A stretch of 64,000 bases of DNA from Kitasatospora mediocidica KCTC 9733 (GCF_000744225.1 NZ_JQLN01000007.1:372001-436000); one strand, 5' to 3'. Positions 51,022-59,515 are shown, numbered from the stretch's first letter. Notes: generated by a model not told the origin, from the sequence alone. Numbers and translations are program-made.

Positions 51022-53147
51022 GCCAGACGCACGAGACCGCCGGGGACGCCCCGCTGGACGCGGCCAGCGACGCGGTTGCCGACACCGCTGCCGTCGACGA
51101 CACCGCTGACAACGCTGTGGCCGCCGGAGGCGAGGACAGCGCGAGCAGCGAGAGTAGCGAGGCTACGGGCGGTGGGCGGCCCGCCGAGGTCGCCGCGCTT
51201 GCGGAGGCGATCCGCAGCATCGGCCGCAGCGGCGGATCCGACGACCCGTCCGCGTCCGGCGCGGGCGCGGGCGCCGCTGTCGCCGTCGCACCGGACGAGG
51301 CGCGCGCAGCGGCCCTGCGCGCCGTCGGCGCGGTGCTCACCGAGGGTGGGGCACCGGCGGCGTCCGTCCCCGGGCTGGCCGGTGCGGCGGTGGCCGCGTA
51401 CGGCGAGGGCGCGGCCGACGCGCTGCGCGAGGACCCGTGGGGGCTGCTCGGCCTGCCCGGCGTCCGTCCCGAGCAGGCCGACGGCTTCGCGCGCGCCCTG
51501 CTCGGCCCCGCCGCCGGTCCCGGCGACACCCGGCGCGGGCAGGCGCTGGCCGCCTGGCTGCTGGAACAGGCGGCGCTGCGCGGCCACTCCGCGCTGGAGG
51601 CGGGCGAGTTGCAGTCCGGCCTGCAGAAGCTCGGCCTGCCGGATCCGGCGCTGGCCCTGCAGGAGGCCGTGCTGGACGGCCGCGTGATGCCGTTCCAGGA
51701 GGAGCTGACCGGTCCCGCCACAGCTGCGGCGACCTCCGGCGGGGACCAGGACGAGGACGACGAGCCGCCGGTGCGGATGCTGCTCGCGCTGGAGCGGCTG
51801 GCACTCGCCGAGGACAGCGCGGCGGACGGCCTGGTGCGGATCATGTCCACCCTCGAACCGGCATCGGACGAGGGAGTGGACGGGGGCGACCCGGAGGCCG
51901 CCTGGGAGGCGGCCGCGCTGGCCGCGCCGTCGTCGTCGGCCGCCGCGCTGATCCGGGCCGTCGCCGAGCACCCGCTCGTGCTGCACACCGGCGACGCGGC
52001 CTCGCGCGGTGAACTCGCCGCGCTGCTCGCGGCCTCACGCGGCCTCGGCCTGCGTGCCTGGGCCGCCTCCTGGACCGACCACGGGCGGGACGCTCTCGCC
52101 GCACTGCTGCCGCCGGCGCGGAAGGCCGCTCCGGGCGACGAGGCTGAACCGGGGCAGCCGGCCGAGCAGCCGGAGCCGTCCGGGCCGTCCGTCCCGTCCG
52201 TCACCCTCGCTGAGCTGCTCGGCGGGCTGCGCGGTCCCGGGCGCTCCGAGGACGGTTCGCTCGCCCTCGACCTGCTGATCGTCCAGGACGCCCCGCTGCT
52301 CGACCTGGAACTCGCCGCCACCCTGGTCGAGGCCCTCGCCGACGGCACCCGGCTGGTGCTCAGCGGCGACCCCGGCCAGCTCTGGTCGGCCGGCCCCGGG
52401 CGGCTCTTCGCCGACCTGCTGGCCGCCAAGCCGTGCCCGGTGGTCGCCTCCCGCACCCCCGACCTCGGCCCGATCGGCGAGTTGGTGTCCGGCATCGGCA
52501 TCGGCGAGCTGCAGAGCGTCGAGGCGCCGGACAAGGAGGTGGTCATCCTCACCGCGCGCGACGCCGCCGAGGCCGTCCACCGGGCCGTCCAGCTGCTCAC
52601 CGACTCGATCCCGCGGGCCCTGGGGATCCCGGCCGACCAGGTGGTGCTGCTGACCCCCGGGCACGGCGGCGCGGCGGGCACCCGTGCGCTCAACACGGCC
52701 GCCAAGGCGCGGCTCAACCCCGGTCCCGGGCGGTTCGGCGGTTTCGATCCCGGCGACCGGGTGGTGCACTCCCCCGTGCCCGGCGTGAACCGCCCCGGCA
52801 CGGTGCTGAGCGGCGACGAGGCCGGGCTGCGCCTGGCGTTCGCCGACGGCGAGGAGCTGACGGTCGCGCCCGCGCAGGCGGCGCAGCTGCGGCACGGCTG
52901 GGCCCTGACCGTCCACCAGGCGGTCGGACGGCGCTGGCCGGGCGTCGTGGTGGTACTGCCCGAGGACGCGGCGGCCGGGCTGACCCGGCAGTGGGTCTAC
53001 ACCGCGTTCGGGCGCGCTGAGCGGCACCTGTCCGTGGTGCACGCCGCCGGGCCCGCCCTGGTGCAGGCCGTCGCCGAGCGACCGGCCCAGCCGCGGACCA
53101 CCCGGCTGCGGGCGATCCTGGCCGAGCACGCCGAGCAGGCGTTCTGA
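51018..53147 (+). CDS. RecD-like helicase homologue lacking ATPase motifs
   Basis: This 709-residue protein has an Ala/Asp-rich N-terminal 90 residues and a helix-hairpin-helix-like region (AYGEGAADALREDPWGLLGLPGVRPEQAD, typical of RecD2). The SF1 core has lost Walker A (PLVLHTGDAASRGELA near 318 where a GxGKT loop is expected) and Walker B (LLIVQDAPLLD near 419 instead of DEAS). Motif III-like LSGDPGQLWSAGPGR (447), motif V-like LTVHQAVGRRWPGVVVV (630) and motif VI-like VYTAFGRAERHL (658) persist. It is probably a DNA-binding pseudo-helicase. GTG at 51018. Confidence 0.85.
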   Translation: MSQTHETAGDAPLDAASDAVADTAAVDDTADNAVAAGGEDSASSESSEATGGGRPAEVAALAEAIRSIGRSGGSDDPSASGAGAGAAVAVAPDEARAAALRAVGAVLTEGGAPAASVPGLAGAAVAAYGEGAADALREDPWGLLGLPGVRPEQADGFARALLGPAAGPGDTRRGQALAAWLLEQAALRGHSALEAGELQSGLQKLGLPDPALALQEAVLDGRVMPFQEELTGPATAAATSGGDQDEDDEPPVRMLLALERLALAEDSAADGLVRIMSTLEPASDEGVDGGDPEAAWEAAALAAPSSSAAALIRAVAEHPLVLHTGDAASRGELAALLAASRGLGLRAWAASWTDHGRDALAALLPPARKAAPGDEAEPGQPAEQPEPSGPSVPSVTLAELLGGLRGPGRSEDGSLALDLLIVQDAPLLDLELAATLVEALADGTRLVLSGDPGQLWSAGPGRLFADLLAAKPCPVVASRTPDLGPIGELVSGIGIGELQSVEAPDKEVVILTARDAAEAVHRAVQLLTDSIPRALGIPADQVVLLTPGHGGAAGTRALNTAAKARLNPGPGRFGGFDPGDRVVHSPVPGVNRPGTVLSGDEAGLRLAFADGEELTVAPAQAAQLRHGWALTVHQAVGRRWPGVVVVLPEDAAAGLTRQWVYTAFGRAERHLSVVHAAGPALVQAVAERPAQPRTTRLRAILAEHAEQAF

Positions 53148-53182
53148 GCGCCGGCGGCACCGCGCTGGCGAAGCAGGAGCAG

Positions 53183-53232
53183 TGAGGCGGGGTGGGGCGC
53201 AGGCTTTTCGCCGTGCGCCCCACCCCGCCTCA
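53183..53232. terminator. Bidirectional terminator between convergent genes
   Basis: A perfect 19-bp stem (arms TGAGGCGGGGTGGGGCGCA and complement) lies between the RecD-like gene (+) and the conserved acidic protein gene (-). Confidence 0.88.
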
Positions 53233-53250
53233 TTCACCGCCCCGCCGGAC

Positions 53251-53880
53251 TCACTCCGGTGAACCGCTCTCGTCCAGCTCCTCGTCGTCGTAGACCTCGC
53301 TGACGTCGAAGCGGCAGATCAGCAACTGCGGGTCCGGGCTGTCGAACGGCTCGGAGAGCCACTCGCCCGGTTCGGTCGGCTCGGCGGCCGCCACCCAGAC
53401 CGTCGCGTCGCCCTCCTCCAGGCCGAACTCGTCGGCGCGGGCGGCGATCTCGTCCGGTTCGTACTCCCCGAACACCACCCCCACCGCCGCGCTCACGCCC
53501 TCCGCGGCCCCGCCCTCGCCGCCGGCGGCCGCCAGCGAGGAGTCCAGGCGTTCCGCCTGGGCACGCAGCCGGCGCGGGTCGGCGATCCGGTAGTCCCGGC
53601 GGATCAGCACGCTGATCGCGGCCGGCTGCTCCGGCCCCCGGTAGCTGTCGGGCCCGCCGTCGCCGGGGACCTCGAAGGGAGTGACCTCGTCATAGACCTC
53701 GTAGAGCAGCTGGTCGTAGGTGATGGCCGCGGCGGCCAGCTCCTCGTACGCGGCGAAGACAGCGGGGTCGTCCGCTGTGGTGGTGCTGGACACCGCTTCG
53801 AGATGGCGGTCGATGGCGGCCTTGACCGCCTCGGCGGCGTCGCGTACCTCGGTGCGGGTGAGCTGCGCGGCATCAGACAT
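53251..53880 (-). CDS. Conserved acidic protein of unknown function
   Basis: This 209-residue cytosolic protein has an N-terminal helical segment (LTRTEVRDAAEAVKAAIDRHLEAV), a middle region (FEVPGDGGPDSYRGPEQPAAISVLIRRDYRI) and an acidic C-terminus. The pattern is common among streptomycete hypothetical proteins at this locus, but I do not recognise a defined family. The ATG at 53880 was chosen because upstream extensions have no family-like sequence and run across an AT-poor spacer. It diverges from the DUF5703 gene. Confidence 0.75.
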   Translation of the reverse strand: MSDAAQLTRTEVRDAAEAVKAAIDRHLEAVSSTTTADDPAVFAAYEELAAAAITYDQLLYEVYDEVTPFEVPGDGGPDSYRGPEQPAAISVLIRRDYRIADPRRLRAQAERLDSSLAAAGGEGGAAEGVSAAVGVVFGEYEPDEIAARADEFGLEEGDATVWVAAAEPTEPGEWLSEPFDSPDPQLLICRFDVSEVYDDEELDESGSPE

Positions 53881-54177
53881 GGGGCAGACGGTATCCGTAC
53901 CCGGGGGCCGGGCGCACAGGGGTTCCGGTCTGAGTGCGCGATTTCCGGGCAACTTGCCCGCCGGTGTCCCATCTGTGTGCTTCTGTGCCCGCGTCGCAGT
54001 CACCTCCACGGGCGGCATCCCGGGTTCGCGAGCCGGGTAGAACGACTCCAGACGTAGGCACTCGACGGGAGTTGAGCGGGCATCAGACGACTGCGGAGGC
54101 CCGGTCCGTCCCGGGTCTACGCCGCTGTCAGGGGCAGGTCGTAGGCTTACCCGCAGACGTCGCTCAGGAGGCGAACC

Positions 54178-54387
54178 TTGATCCAACCGAAGCTGGTCCG
54201 GCAGACCGAGTACGAGTACCGGTCCCTGCAGATGCCGCGCGGCACCTCTCGGAACGCAGCCCGCCAGCTGCTCACCGAGCATGCCGAGTACGGACACTGG
54301 GAGCTGGACAGGCTGCGGCTCCTGCCGGACGGCAGCCGGACGGTGCTGCTGCGCCGCCGGATCATCCGCCAGAACCGGAGCTGGTGA
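54178..54387 (+). CDS. DUF5703 family small protein
   Basis: This 69-residue basic protein has the family-typical segments YRSLQMPRGTSRNAARQLL, EHAEYGHWELDRLRL and RTVLLRRRIIRQ. It starts at TTG 54178, six bases after a perfect AGGAGG; an ATG start is not available in that frame. The function is unknown; the cationic C-terminus may bind nucleic acid or ribosomes, but this is only a guess. Confidence 0.85.
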   Translation: MIQPKLVRQTEYEYRSLQMPRGTSRNAARQLLTEHAEYGHWELDRLRLLPDGSRTVLLRRRIIRQNRSW

Positions 54388-54408
54388 GCCAACCGCTCGT
54401 ACGACACC

Positions 54409-54444
54409 ACGCATCTACCCACGGATCTACCCACGCATCTACCG
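54409..54444 (+). repeat. Three 12-nt tandem repeats after the DUF5703 gene
   Basis: The units are ACGCATCTACCC, ACGGATCTACCC and ACGCATCTACCG, starting 22 nt after the stop. No coding role was seen. Confidence 0.8.
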
Positions 54445-54485
54445 CGCGCTGACCGGCCGCGCACGGCATCGGCAACGCGGGCGGA

Positions 54486-54522
54486 CCCCCGCCGTCACGA
54501 CATCACGGCGCGACGGCGGGGG
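54486..54522 (-). terminator. Terminator hairpin of the long chaplin gene
   Basis: An 11-bp stem (CCCCCGCCGTC and complement) with a 15-nt loop lies 35 nt after the chaplin stop. Confidence 0.6.
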
Positions 54523-54556
54523 CCCGGATCGGCCTTCGGCCCGAGGGTTCTCAGCC

Positions 54557-55576
54557 TCAGGCCGCCAGGCGCGAGCGGCGGTACAGCACGCCGCCGGCGA
54601 TCAGCAGCGCGAGACCGGCGGGGGCGATCACGTCGAGCCCGTCGACACCCGTGAACGCCAGCTGGCCGACGACGGGCGCGGCCTTGACCGCCTGCGGCGC
54701 CGCCACGACCGGGGCGACGACAGCCGGCGGGGCCGGGTTGTGGGTGGCCTCGACCACTGGAGCGGCCGGCGCCGGAGGCGTGACGACCGGGACCGAGGTC
54801 GGCGGGGGCGGGTTGTGCACCGGTGCCGGCGGCGGGGTGGGCGCGGCCTGGTTGGCGCAGTCGTCACCCATCGCGGGGTTGCCGAGGCCGACCACGTCGA
54901 CGGTGTTCCCACACGCGTTGACCGGCACGTCCACCGGCGCCTGCGCGTTGTTGCCCGCGGCCACGCCCGGTGAGCCCTGGCTGACCCCGGAGGCGCTGCT
55001 GCCGACCGTCGACCAGTCACCGCCCGGCGCCTGGGCACCGGACGCCGCGCCGGACGCGGCTCCCGTGCCCGCTGCCGGTACGCCGGGCACGTCCGGCATG
55101 CCCGGCCAGTGCGCCGGGCCGCCGGGCGACTGCGGCGAGCCGTTCGTTCCCGTGCCGCCCTGCCAGCCCGAAGCGCCGGGCATGCCCGGCATCCCCGGCA
55201 TGTCGGGCATGGTCGGCATCCCGCTCATGCCGGGCATGCCACTGCCGGACCCGCCCTGCCAGCCCGTGGCGCCCGGCGCACCCGAGCCGCCCGCGCCGCC
55301 CCAGGTCCGGCCGCCGACGTGGCTGTGCGCGGGCGAGGCGTTCGCGCACTGGTTGCCGAACGCCGGATTGAGCAGCCCGATGACGTCGACGGTGTTGCCA
55401 CACACGTTGACAGGCGCGTCCACCGGCACCTGAACCGTGTTACCCGAACCGACCCCTGGCGAGTTGGCCGCCAGCCCCTGCGCATCGGCACTCGCGTAGG
55501 CATACCCCGCGGTGGACGCCAGCACGCTGCCGGTGGCCACAGCGGTGAGGATCCCTCTCCTGGCAACTTGTCGCAT
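54557..55576 (-). CDS. chpC: Long chaplin (cell-wall-anchored, two chaplin domains)
   Basis: This 339-residue secreted protein has a signal peptide ending near YAYASA and two chaplin domains, SPGVGSGNTVQVPVDAPVN/VCGNTVDVIGLLNPAFG (from about residue 38) and PGVAAGNNAQAPVDVPVN/ACGNTVDVVGLGNPAMG. The linker is Gly/Met/Pro-rich (PGMSGMPTMPDMPG). A sortase signal (LAFTG), helix and basic tail close the protein. Chaplins coat aerial hyphae with amyloid-like films. Neighbours match the chpC locus of S. coelicolor; the symbol rests on that synteny. The ATG at 55576 has AGGGG upstream. Confidence 0.93.
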   Translation of the reverse strand: MRQVARRGILTAVATGSVLASTAGYAYASADAQGLAANSPGVGSGNTVQVPVDAPVNVCGNTVDVIGLLNPAFGNQCANASPAHSHVGGRTWGGAGGSGAPGATGWQGGSGSGMPGMSGMPTMPDMPGMPGMPGASGWQGGTGTNGSPQSPGGPAHWPGMPDVPGVPAAGTGAASGAASGAQAPGGDWSTVGSSASGVSQGSPGVAAGNNAQAPVDVPVNACGNTVDVVGLGNPAMGDDCANQAAPTPPPAPVHNPPPPTSVPVVTPPAPAAPVVEATHNPAPPAVVAPVVAAPQAVKAAPVVGQLAFTGVDGLDVIAPAGLALLIAGGVLYRRSRLAA

Positions 55577-55634
55577 AGGTACCCCTGACATGTGATGGTC
55601 TGAATTTCCGACGAGAGCTTTTCCCGCCCACTAG

Positions 55635-55662
55635 ATAACGAGTCGCCCCTCGAAAAGTTGGC
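55635..55662 (-). promoter_or_regulatory. Sigma-BldN-like promoter of the long chaplin
   Basis: On the minus strand GCCAAC (55657-55662), a 16-nt spacer and CGTTAT (55635-55640) resemble the sigma-BldN consensus (CGTAAC, 16 nt, CGTTnn). The -35 box is a weak match. It lies 59 nt before the start. Confidence 0.45.
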
Positions 55663-55761
55663 CCAAGCAGCCGTGCCTCACCCGATCGAGTAGGTTTCCA
55701 CGCCGATACGCCCGCGCGGTCGACAGAATGCGTCACAGAACAAGGTCGACGAGGGCCGACG

Positions 55762-55793
55762 AGAAGGGCCACCCCGATCGGAGCGGCCCTTCC
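55762..55793 (-). terminator. Hairpin downstream of the short chaplin gene
   Basis: A short stem (AAGGGCC and GGCCCTT, 14-nt loop) lies about 47 nt after the short chaplin stop. Confidence 0.4.
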
Positions 55794-55839
55794 CTCAGTA
55801 CATCCCCACCGACTCACCGACCCCCAGCGGGGTCAGTGC

Positions 55840-56082
55840 TCAGAAGTTCTGGCAGTTGTTGCCGAAGGCCGGGTTCAGCAGGCCGATGACGGAAACGGTG
55901 TTGCCGCACAGGTTGACGGGGATGTGCACCGGCACCTGGACGTTGTTGCCGGACAGCACTCCCGGAGAGTTGACCGCAGCACCCTCGGCACCCGCACCGC
56001 CGTGAGCGGCAGCCACGCCGGCACCGGCGAGCATCAGGCCACCGGCGGCGGCGGCAACAACGGCGATCTTCTTAACCTTCAT
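55840..56082 (-). CDS. chpH: Short chaplin
   Basis: This 80-residue protein has a cleavable signal peptide (VAAAAGGLMLAGAGVAAAHG) and a single chaplin domain, NSPGVLSGNNVQVPVHIPVN then LCGNTVSVIGLLNPAFGNNC, with the two conserved cysteines. It is a surface-active amyloid-forming protein of aerial structures. ATG 56082 follows AGGAGG. It sits next to the long chaplin in the same orientation, as chpC and chpH do in S. coelicolor; the symbol is by position. Confidence 0.93.
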   Translation of the reverse strand: MKVKKIAVVAAAAGGLMLAGAGVAAAHGGAGAEGAAVNSPGVLSGNNVQVPVHIPVNLCGNTVSVIGLLNPAFGNNCQNF

Positions 56083-56131
56083 GATTTCCTCCTGATCATG
56101 TGACAGCCCATTCTCCGGACTGTCATAGGAG

Positions 56132-56159
56132 TAAACGAGGCTCTGCCGAATGGGGTACG
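56132..56159 (-). promoter_or_regulatory. Sigma-BldN-like promoter of the short chaplin
   Basis: On the minus strand CGTACC (56154-56159), exactly 16 nt, then CGTTTA (56132-56137) closely match the sigma-BldN consensus CGTAAC-N16-CGTTnn. Chaplins are the classical BldN targets. The box lies about 50 nt before the ATG. Confidence 0.6.
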
Positions 56160-56219
56160 GACGCGGCACGCCATTCACCCTTAAAGGTGATCATTCGCTC
56201 GCCTGCCCGAACAGCAAAC

Positions 56220-56256
56220 GGCCCGCCCCGGGAAATCCTCATTCCCAGGGCGGGCC
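56220..56256 (-). terminator. Terminator hairpin of the M20 peptidase gene
   Basis: A nearly perfect stem (GGCCCGCCC... and ...GGGCGGGCC) lies 17 nt after the stop at 56273. Confidence 0.7.
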
Positions 56257-56272
56257 CACTCGGCCGCTGTGC

Positions 56273-57610
56273 TCAGCAGGCGTCGATGAAACGGTCGAGC
56301 ACCCGCACGCCGAACTTCAGCCCCTCGACCGGCACCCGCTCGTCCACACCGTGGAACATCCCCGCGAAGTCCAGCTCCGGAGGCAGCTGAAGCGGCGCGA
56401 AGCCGAAGCAGCGGATCCCCAGATCCTGGAACGACTTCGCGTCCGTCCCGCCCGAGAGGCAGTACGGCACCGCCCGCGCGATCGGGTCCTCGGCCCGCAG
56501 CGCCGTCTGCATGGCCTCCACCAGCGCCCCGTCGAAACTGGTCTCCAAGGCCTTGTCGAAGTGCACGCTCTCCCGCTTCACCCGCGGACCCAGCACGCTG
56601 TCCAGCTCGGCGAGGAACTCCTCCTCGTAGCCGGGCAGGAACCGCCCGTCCACGTGGGCCGTGGCCTGCCCCGGGATGACGTTCACCTTGTAGCCGGCGC
56701 CGAGCATGGTCGGCTGCGCCGTGTTGCGCAGCGTCGTACCGATCATCTTGGCGATGCCGCCGAGCACCCGGAGGGTCTCGTCCATGTTGTCCGGATCCAG
56801 CGGGACCCCGAGCGCGTCCGACAGCTCGTCCAGGAACGCCCGCACGGTCTTGGTGATCCGCAGCGGGAACTTGTGCCGGCCGAGCCGGGCCACCGCCTCG
56901 CACAGCTCGGTGATGGCGTTGTCGTCGTTCGTCATCGACCCGTGCCCGGCCCGGCCGTCGACCGTGAGCCGCATCCAGTGCATGCCCTTCTGGGCCGTCT
57001 CCACCAGGTAGAGCCGCACGTTGTCGTTGACCGTGAAGGAGAAACCGCCGACCTCCCCGATCCCCTCGGTCACGCCCTCGAACAGCTCCGGGTGCTTGTC
57101 GACCAGGTACCGCGCGCCGTACGTCCCGCCGGCCTCCTCGTCCGCGACGAACGCCAGCACCAGGTCACGCGGAGGCTTGCGCCCGGTACGCAGCCGGTCC
57201 CGGACGACGGCCAGCGTCATCGCGTCCATGTCCTTCATGTCCACCGCGCCGCGCCCCCACACACACCCGTCCGCGACCTCGCCGGAGAACGGGTGGTGCG
57301 TCCAGTCATCGGCGTTGGCCGGCACCACGTCGGTGTGCCCGTGGATCAGCAACCCCGGCCGCGACCGGTCCTCACCCTCGATCCGCACGACCGTCGACGC
57401 CCGCCCCTTGGCCGACTCGATGATCTTGGGTTCCAGCCCGAACTCCGCCAGCTGCTCCGCCACGTACTCGGCAGCGAGCCGCTCACCCGGCCCCGAGTGA
57501 TCCCCGTAGTTGCTGGTGTCGATCCGAATCAGGTCCCGACAGATGTCGACGACCTCCGACTCCCCGTTCACCTTCGGGCCGCCCGCCCGCTCCGCCTTCG
57601 ACTCGCTCAC
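56273..57610 (-). CDS. M20/M25/M40 family metallopeptidase
   Basis: This 445-residue zinc-dependent amidohydrolase has metal and catalytic motifs in LLIHGHTDVVPANADDW, GRGAVDMKDMDA and VADEEAGGTYGARYL, plus a dimerisation domain (GRAGHGSMTNDDNAI). The group includes aminoacylases, dipeptidases and ArgE-like enzymes; the substrate is uncertain. Start is GTG at 57610, five bases after GAGGAG. It reads away from the tRNA gene. Confidence 0.92.
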   Translation of the reverse strand: MSESKAERAGGPKVNGESEVVDICRDLIRIDTSNYGDHSGPGERLAAEYVAEQLAEFGLEPKIIESAKGRASTVVRIEGEDRSRPGLLIHGHTDVVPANADDWTHHPFSGEVADGCVWGRGAVDMKDMDAMTLAVVRDRLRTGRKPPRDLVLAFVADEEAGGTYGARYLVDKHPELFEGVTEGIGEVGGFSFTVNDNVRLYLVETAQKGMHWMRLTVDGRAGHGSMTNDDNAITELCEAVARLGRHKFPLRITKTVRAFLDELSDALGVPLDPDNMDETLRVLGGIAKMIGTTLRNTAQPTMLGAGYKVNVIPGQATAHVDGRFLPGYEEEFLAELDSVLGPRVKRESVHFDKALETSFDGALVEAMQTALRAEDPIARAVPYCLSGGTDAKSFQDLGIRCFGFAPLQLPPELDFAGMFHGVDERVPVEGLKFGVRVLDRFIDAC

Positions 57611-57799
57611 GGTCACTCCTCGTCGTCTGCCCCACTCGGAACCCCGTCCGCCACACCCCGACTTAGCCAGCGCGCACCGGGCACGGTCCCGCCATCCTCC
57701 CCCAGCCACCCCCCGCACCCACCACTTTTGGGCCTCGGAGCCGATCTTTGCTACAGTTACGCATGTCAGCGGGGCAGTGAGCCACGCAGACAACACCCA

Positions 57800-57884
57800 G
57801 TCCGGGTGGCGGAATGGCAGACGCGCTAGCTTGAGGTGCTAGTGCCCTTTATCGGGCGTGGGGGTTCAAGTCCCCCCTCGGACA
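57800..57884 (+). tRNA. tRNA-Leu (anticodon GAG)
   Basis: A complete cloverleaf is visible. The acceptor GTCCGGG pairs with CTCGGAC, the anticodon stem is CTAGC/GCTAG with loop TTGAGGT (anticodon GAG), a long class-II variable arm GCCCTTTATCGGGC is present, and the T-arm is GGGGGTTCAAGTCCCCC. CCA is not encoded. The 3' end overlaps the last codons of a decayed recombinase gene on the opposite strand, which marks it as an integration site. Confidence 0.93.
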
Positions 57885-58331
57885 CAGGCTGATGCCCTAC
57901 GGGCATCGTGAAAGTGCTGGTTGAGATTATTCTCAACCAGCACTTTCTGTTTTCCGGAGTCGTACGTCAACACCAGTCCCAACTTCTGATAGAGATCGGC
58001 GCGTTCCGTCGGCTCGGTCCGGGTGAGGACGGTGACGAGGTCGGTGTTGGCCCGGACGAGTGCGGCGATGTCGTCGCGGGTGGGCTGGGCCCGGCGTGCG
58101 GGCTGCGCGGTGCGGAGTTCGGCTTCGGCTCGGGCGCGGGTCGCCTGGGTCTCGGTGATCCAGCCGGTGACGAGGACTGGGTCGGCGCCAGCTTCAAGGG
58201 CGGATCGGTGGGTGGCGGTTTTCGCGTCACACTGCTTGATCGTCTTCTTCGCGTGCTCGGCGTTGAGGGTGGAGTCCGTGGTCGACGTGACGGCGGCGGC
58301 GGTGGTCATGAGGTCGATGGTGTCGTCGATC
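57866..58331 (-). pseudogene. C-terminal remnant of a large serine recombinase
   Basis: The open frame encodes only the C-terminal part of a site-specific recombinase (IKQCDAKTATHRSALEAGADPVLVTGWITE, then RANTDLVTVLTRTEPTERADLYQKLGLVLTYD). The catalytic N-terminal domain is absent and the frame is cut by the insertion sequence. The last codons (CVRGGT and stop) lie inside the 3' end of tRNA-Leu. This is presumably what is left of an integrated element. Confidence 0.8.
57909..57946. repeat. Perfect 17-bp inverted repeat beside tRNA-Leu
   Basis: The arms GAAAGTGCTGGTTGAGA and TCTCAACCAGCACTTTC are exactly complementary with a 4-nt TTAT loop. It is preceded by a smaller hairpin (GATGCCC-TAC-GGGCATC). 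It is AT-richer than its surroundings and lies within the recombinase remnant. It may be an att-site arm, a terminator or a recombinase-binding site. Confidence 0.85.
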
Positions 58332-59515
58332 CTGTGGGGCTCGGAAAGTCATCGCCGCTGGTCAAGCTGCGTACCGGTACTCGTTGATGACGCCGCCGAG
58401 GACGCGGGTGCGCAGGAGCCTGCGGCCTTCGAAGTCGTGAGGAGTGGTGGGCTGGCGGTCGGCGCCGGGTGGTAGCTGGTTCCGGGACCGGTGGGGACGG
58501 TGCTCGTTGTAGTGCCGCTGGTAGGCGTCCAAGACCAGCCGAGCATGAGCCTCGTTCACGATCAGGACGTGGTCGAGCACCTCGCGCCGGATACTGCCAA
58601 TCACCCGCTCGCAGTGGGCATTCATCCGGGGAGCCCGCGGCGCGCTCTTCAAGACCTCCATCTCCTCGGCATCGAAGACGGCGTCGAACGACGGCCCGTA
58701 CTTGGCGTCGCGGTCGCGCAGCAGGAAGCGCAGCGAGTCGATGCGCGTGCCGAGGTCGGTGGCGAGGTTGCGGGCCTGCTGGACGGCCCACTCCCGGGTG
58801 GGATGGGCGGTGACACCGGCGATGTGCAGACGCCGGGTGCCGTGTTCGAGGAACGCCAGCGCGTACAGCCGGCGTCCCATCACGGTGTCGAGATGGAAGA
58901 AGTCGACGGCGATGATGCCCTCGGCTTGGTTCGTGAGGAACTCGCGCCAGGTCGGGCTGGTGCGCCGTGGGACCGGGTTGACGCCCGCAGCGTTCAGGAT
59001 CTGCCATACGGTGGATGCGGCGATCGGGTGTCCGAGTCGGGCCAGCTCGCCCTGGATCCGCCGGTGTCCCCACCTCGAGTTCTCGCGAGCGAGCCGCAGG
59101 ATCAGTTTCTTGATCGCCGTCCGGGTCGGCGGTCGCCCGGTCCGGGTTCGCCGCGCGCTGTAATCCCACTTCGCCGCGATGAACCTGCGATGCCAGGCCA
59201 GCAGCGTGCCGTGGGCGACCGGGAAAACCTCGCGCCACCGGTGACGGGGCATCAGTCCCGCCAGCGCTGCCAGCCAGAGCCGGTCCGTCGGCTCGTAGCG
59301 GACCGGTCCGGCGATCTGGCGACGCAGCACCGCGTTCTCGTGCCGAAGCACGAGCAACTCGGCATCCTTCGCGGTGTCGCGGCGCAGCAGCACCCCGGGG
59401 GCGGACAACAGCTGGCGGGTCACCTTGTACAGCAGCGAGACGATCACCCGGAGACAGTGCCAGCCGAGATCGCCCTACCGCTGCCACCTGCGGCGATGAC
59501 TTTCCGAACCCGACA
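58332..59515. mobile_element. Insertion sequence of about 1.18 kb (IS3/IS481-like)
   Basis: Terminal inverted repeats of 29 bp with 3 mismatches lie at 58333-58361 and 59487-59515; both contain TCGGAAAGTCATCGCCGC and begin TGT. CGATC is present immediately outside both ends (58327-58331 and 59516-59520), a plausible 5-bp target duplication. One full-length transposase gene lies inside. The element interrupts the recombinase remnant, so it came later. Confidence 0.85.
58362..59447 (-). CDS. DDE integrase-core transposase
   Basis: This 361-residue transposase has an N-terminal region with a helix-turn-helix-like stretch (LLVLRHENAVLRRQIAG) and HTH_21-type segment (SRWGHRRIQGELARLGH). The rve catalytic core has Asp in IIAVDFFHLDT, Asp in LRFLLRDRDAKYGP and Glu in NAHCERVIGS, then the HYNEHRPHRS element. 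The three acidic residues are intact, so the element may be active. It starts at GTG 59447, inside the terminal repeats. Confidence 0.9.
   Translation of the reverse strand: MIVSLLYKVTRQLLSAPGVLLRRDTAKDAELLVLRHENAVLRRQIAGPVRYEPTDRLWLAALAGLMPRHRWREVFPVAHGTLLAWHRRFIAAKWDYSARRTRTGRPPTRTAIKKLILRLARENSRWGHRRIQGELARLGHPIAASTVWQILNAAGVNPVPRRTSPTWREFLTNQAEGIIAVDFFHLDTVMGRRLYALAFLEHGTRRLHIAGVTAHPTREWAVQQARNLATDLGTRIDSLRFLLRDRDAKYGPSFDAVFDAEEMEVLKSAPRAPRMNAHCERVIGSIRREVLDHVLIVNEAHARLVLDAYQRHYNEHRPHRSRNQLPPGADRQPTTPHDFEGRRLLRTRVLGGVINEYRYAA

Noticed and set aside
54409..54444. CRISPR array
   Set aside because: The three 12-nt units are head to tail without spacers.
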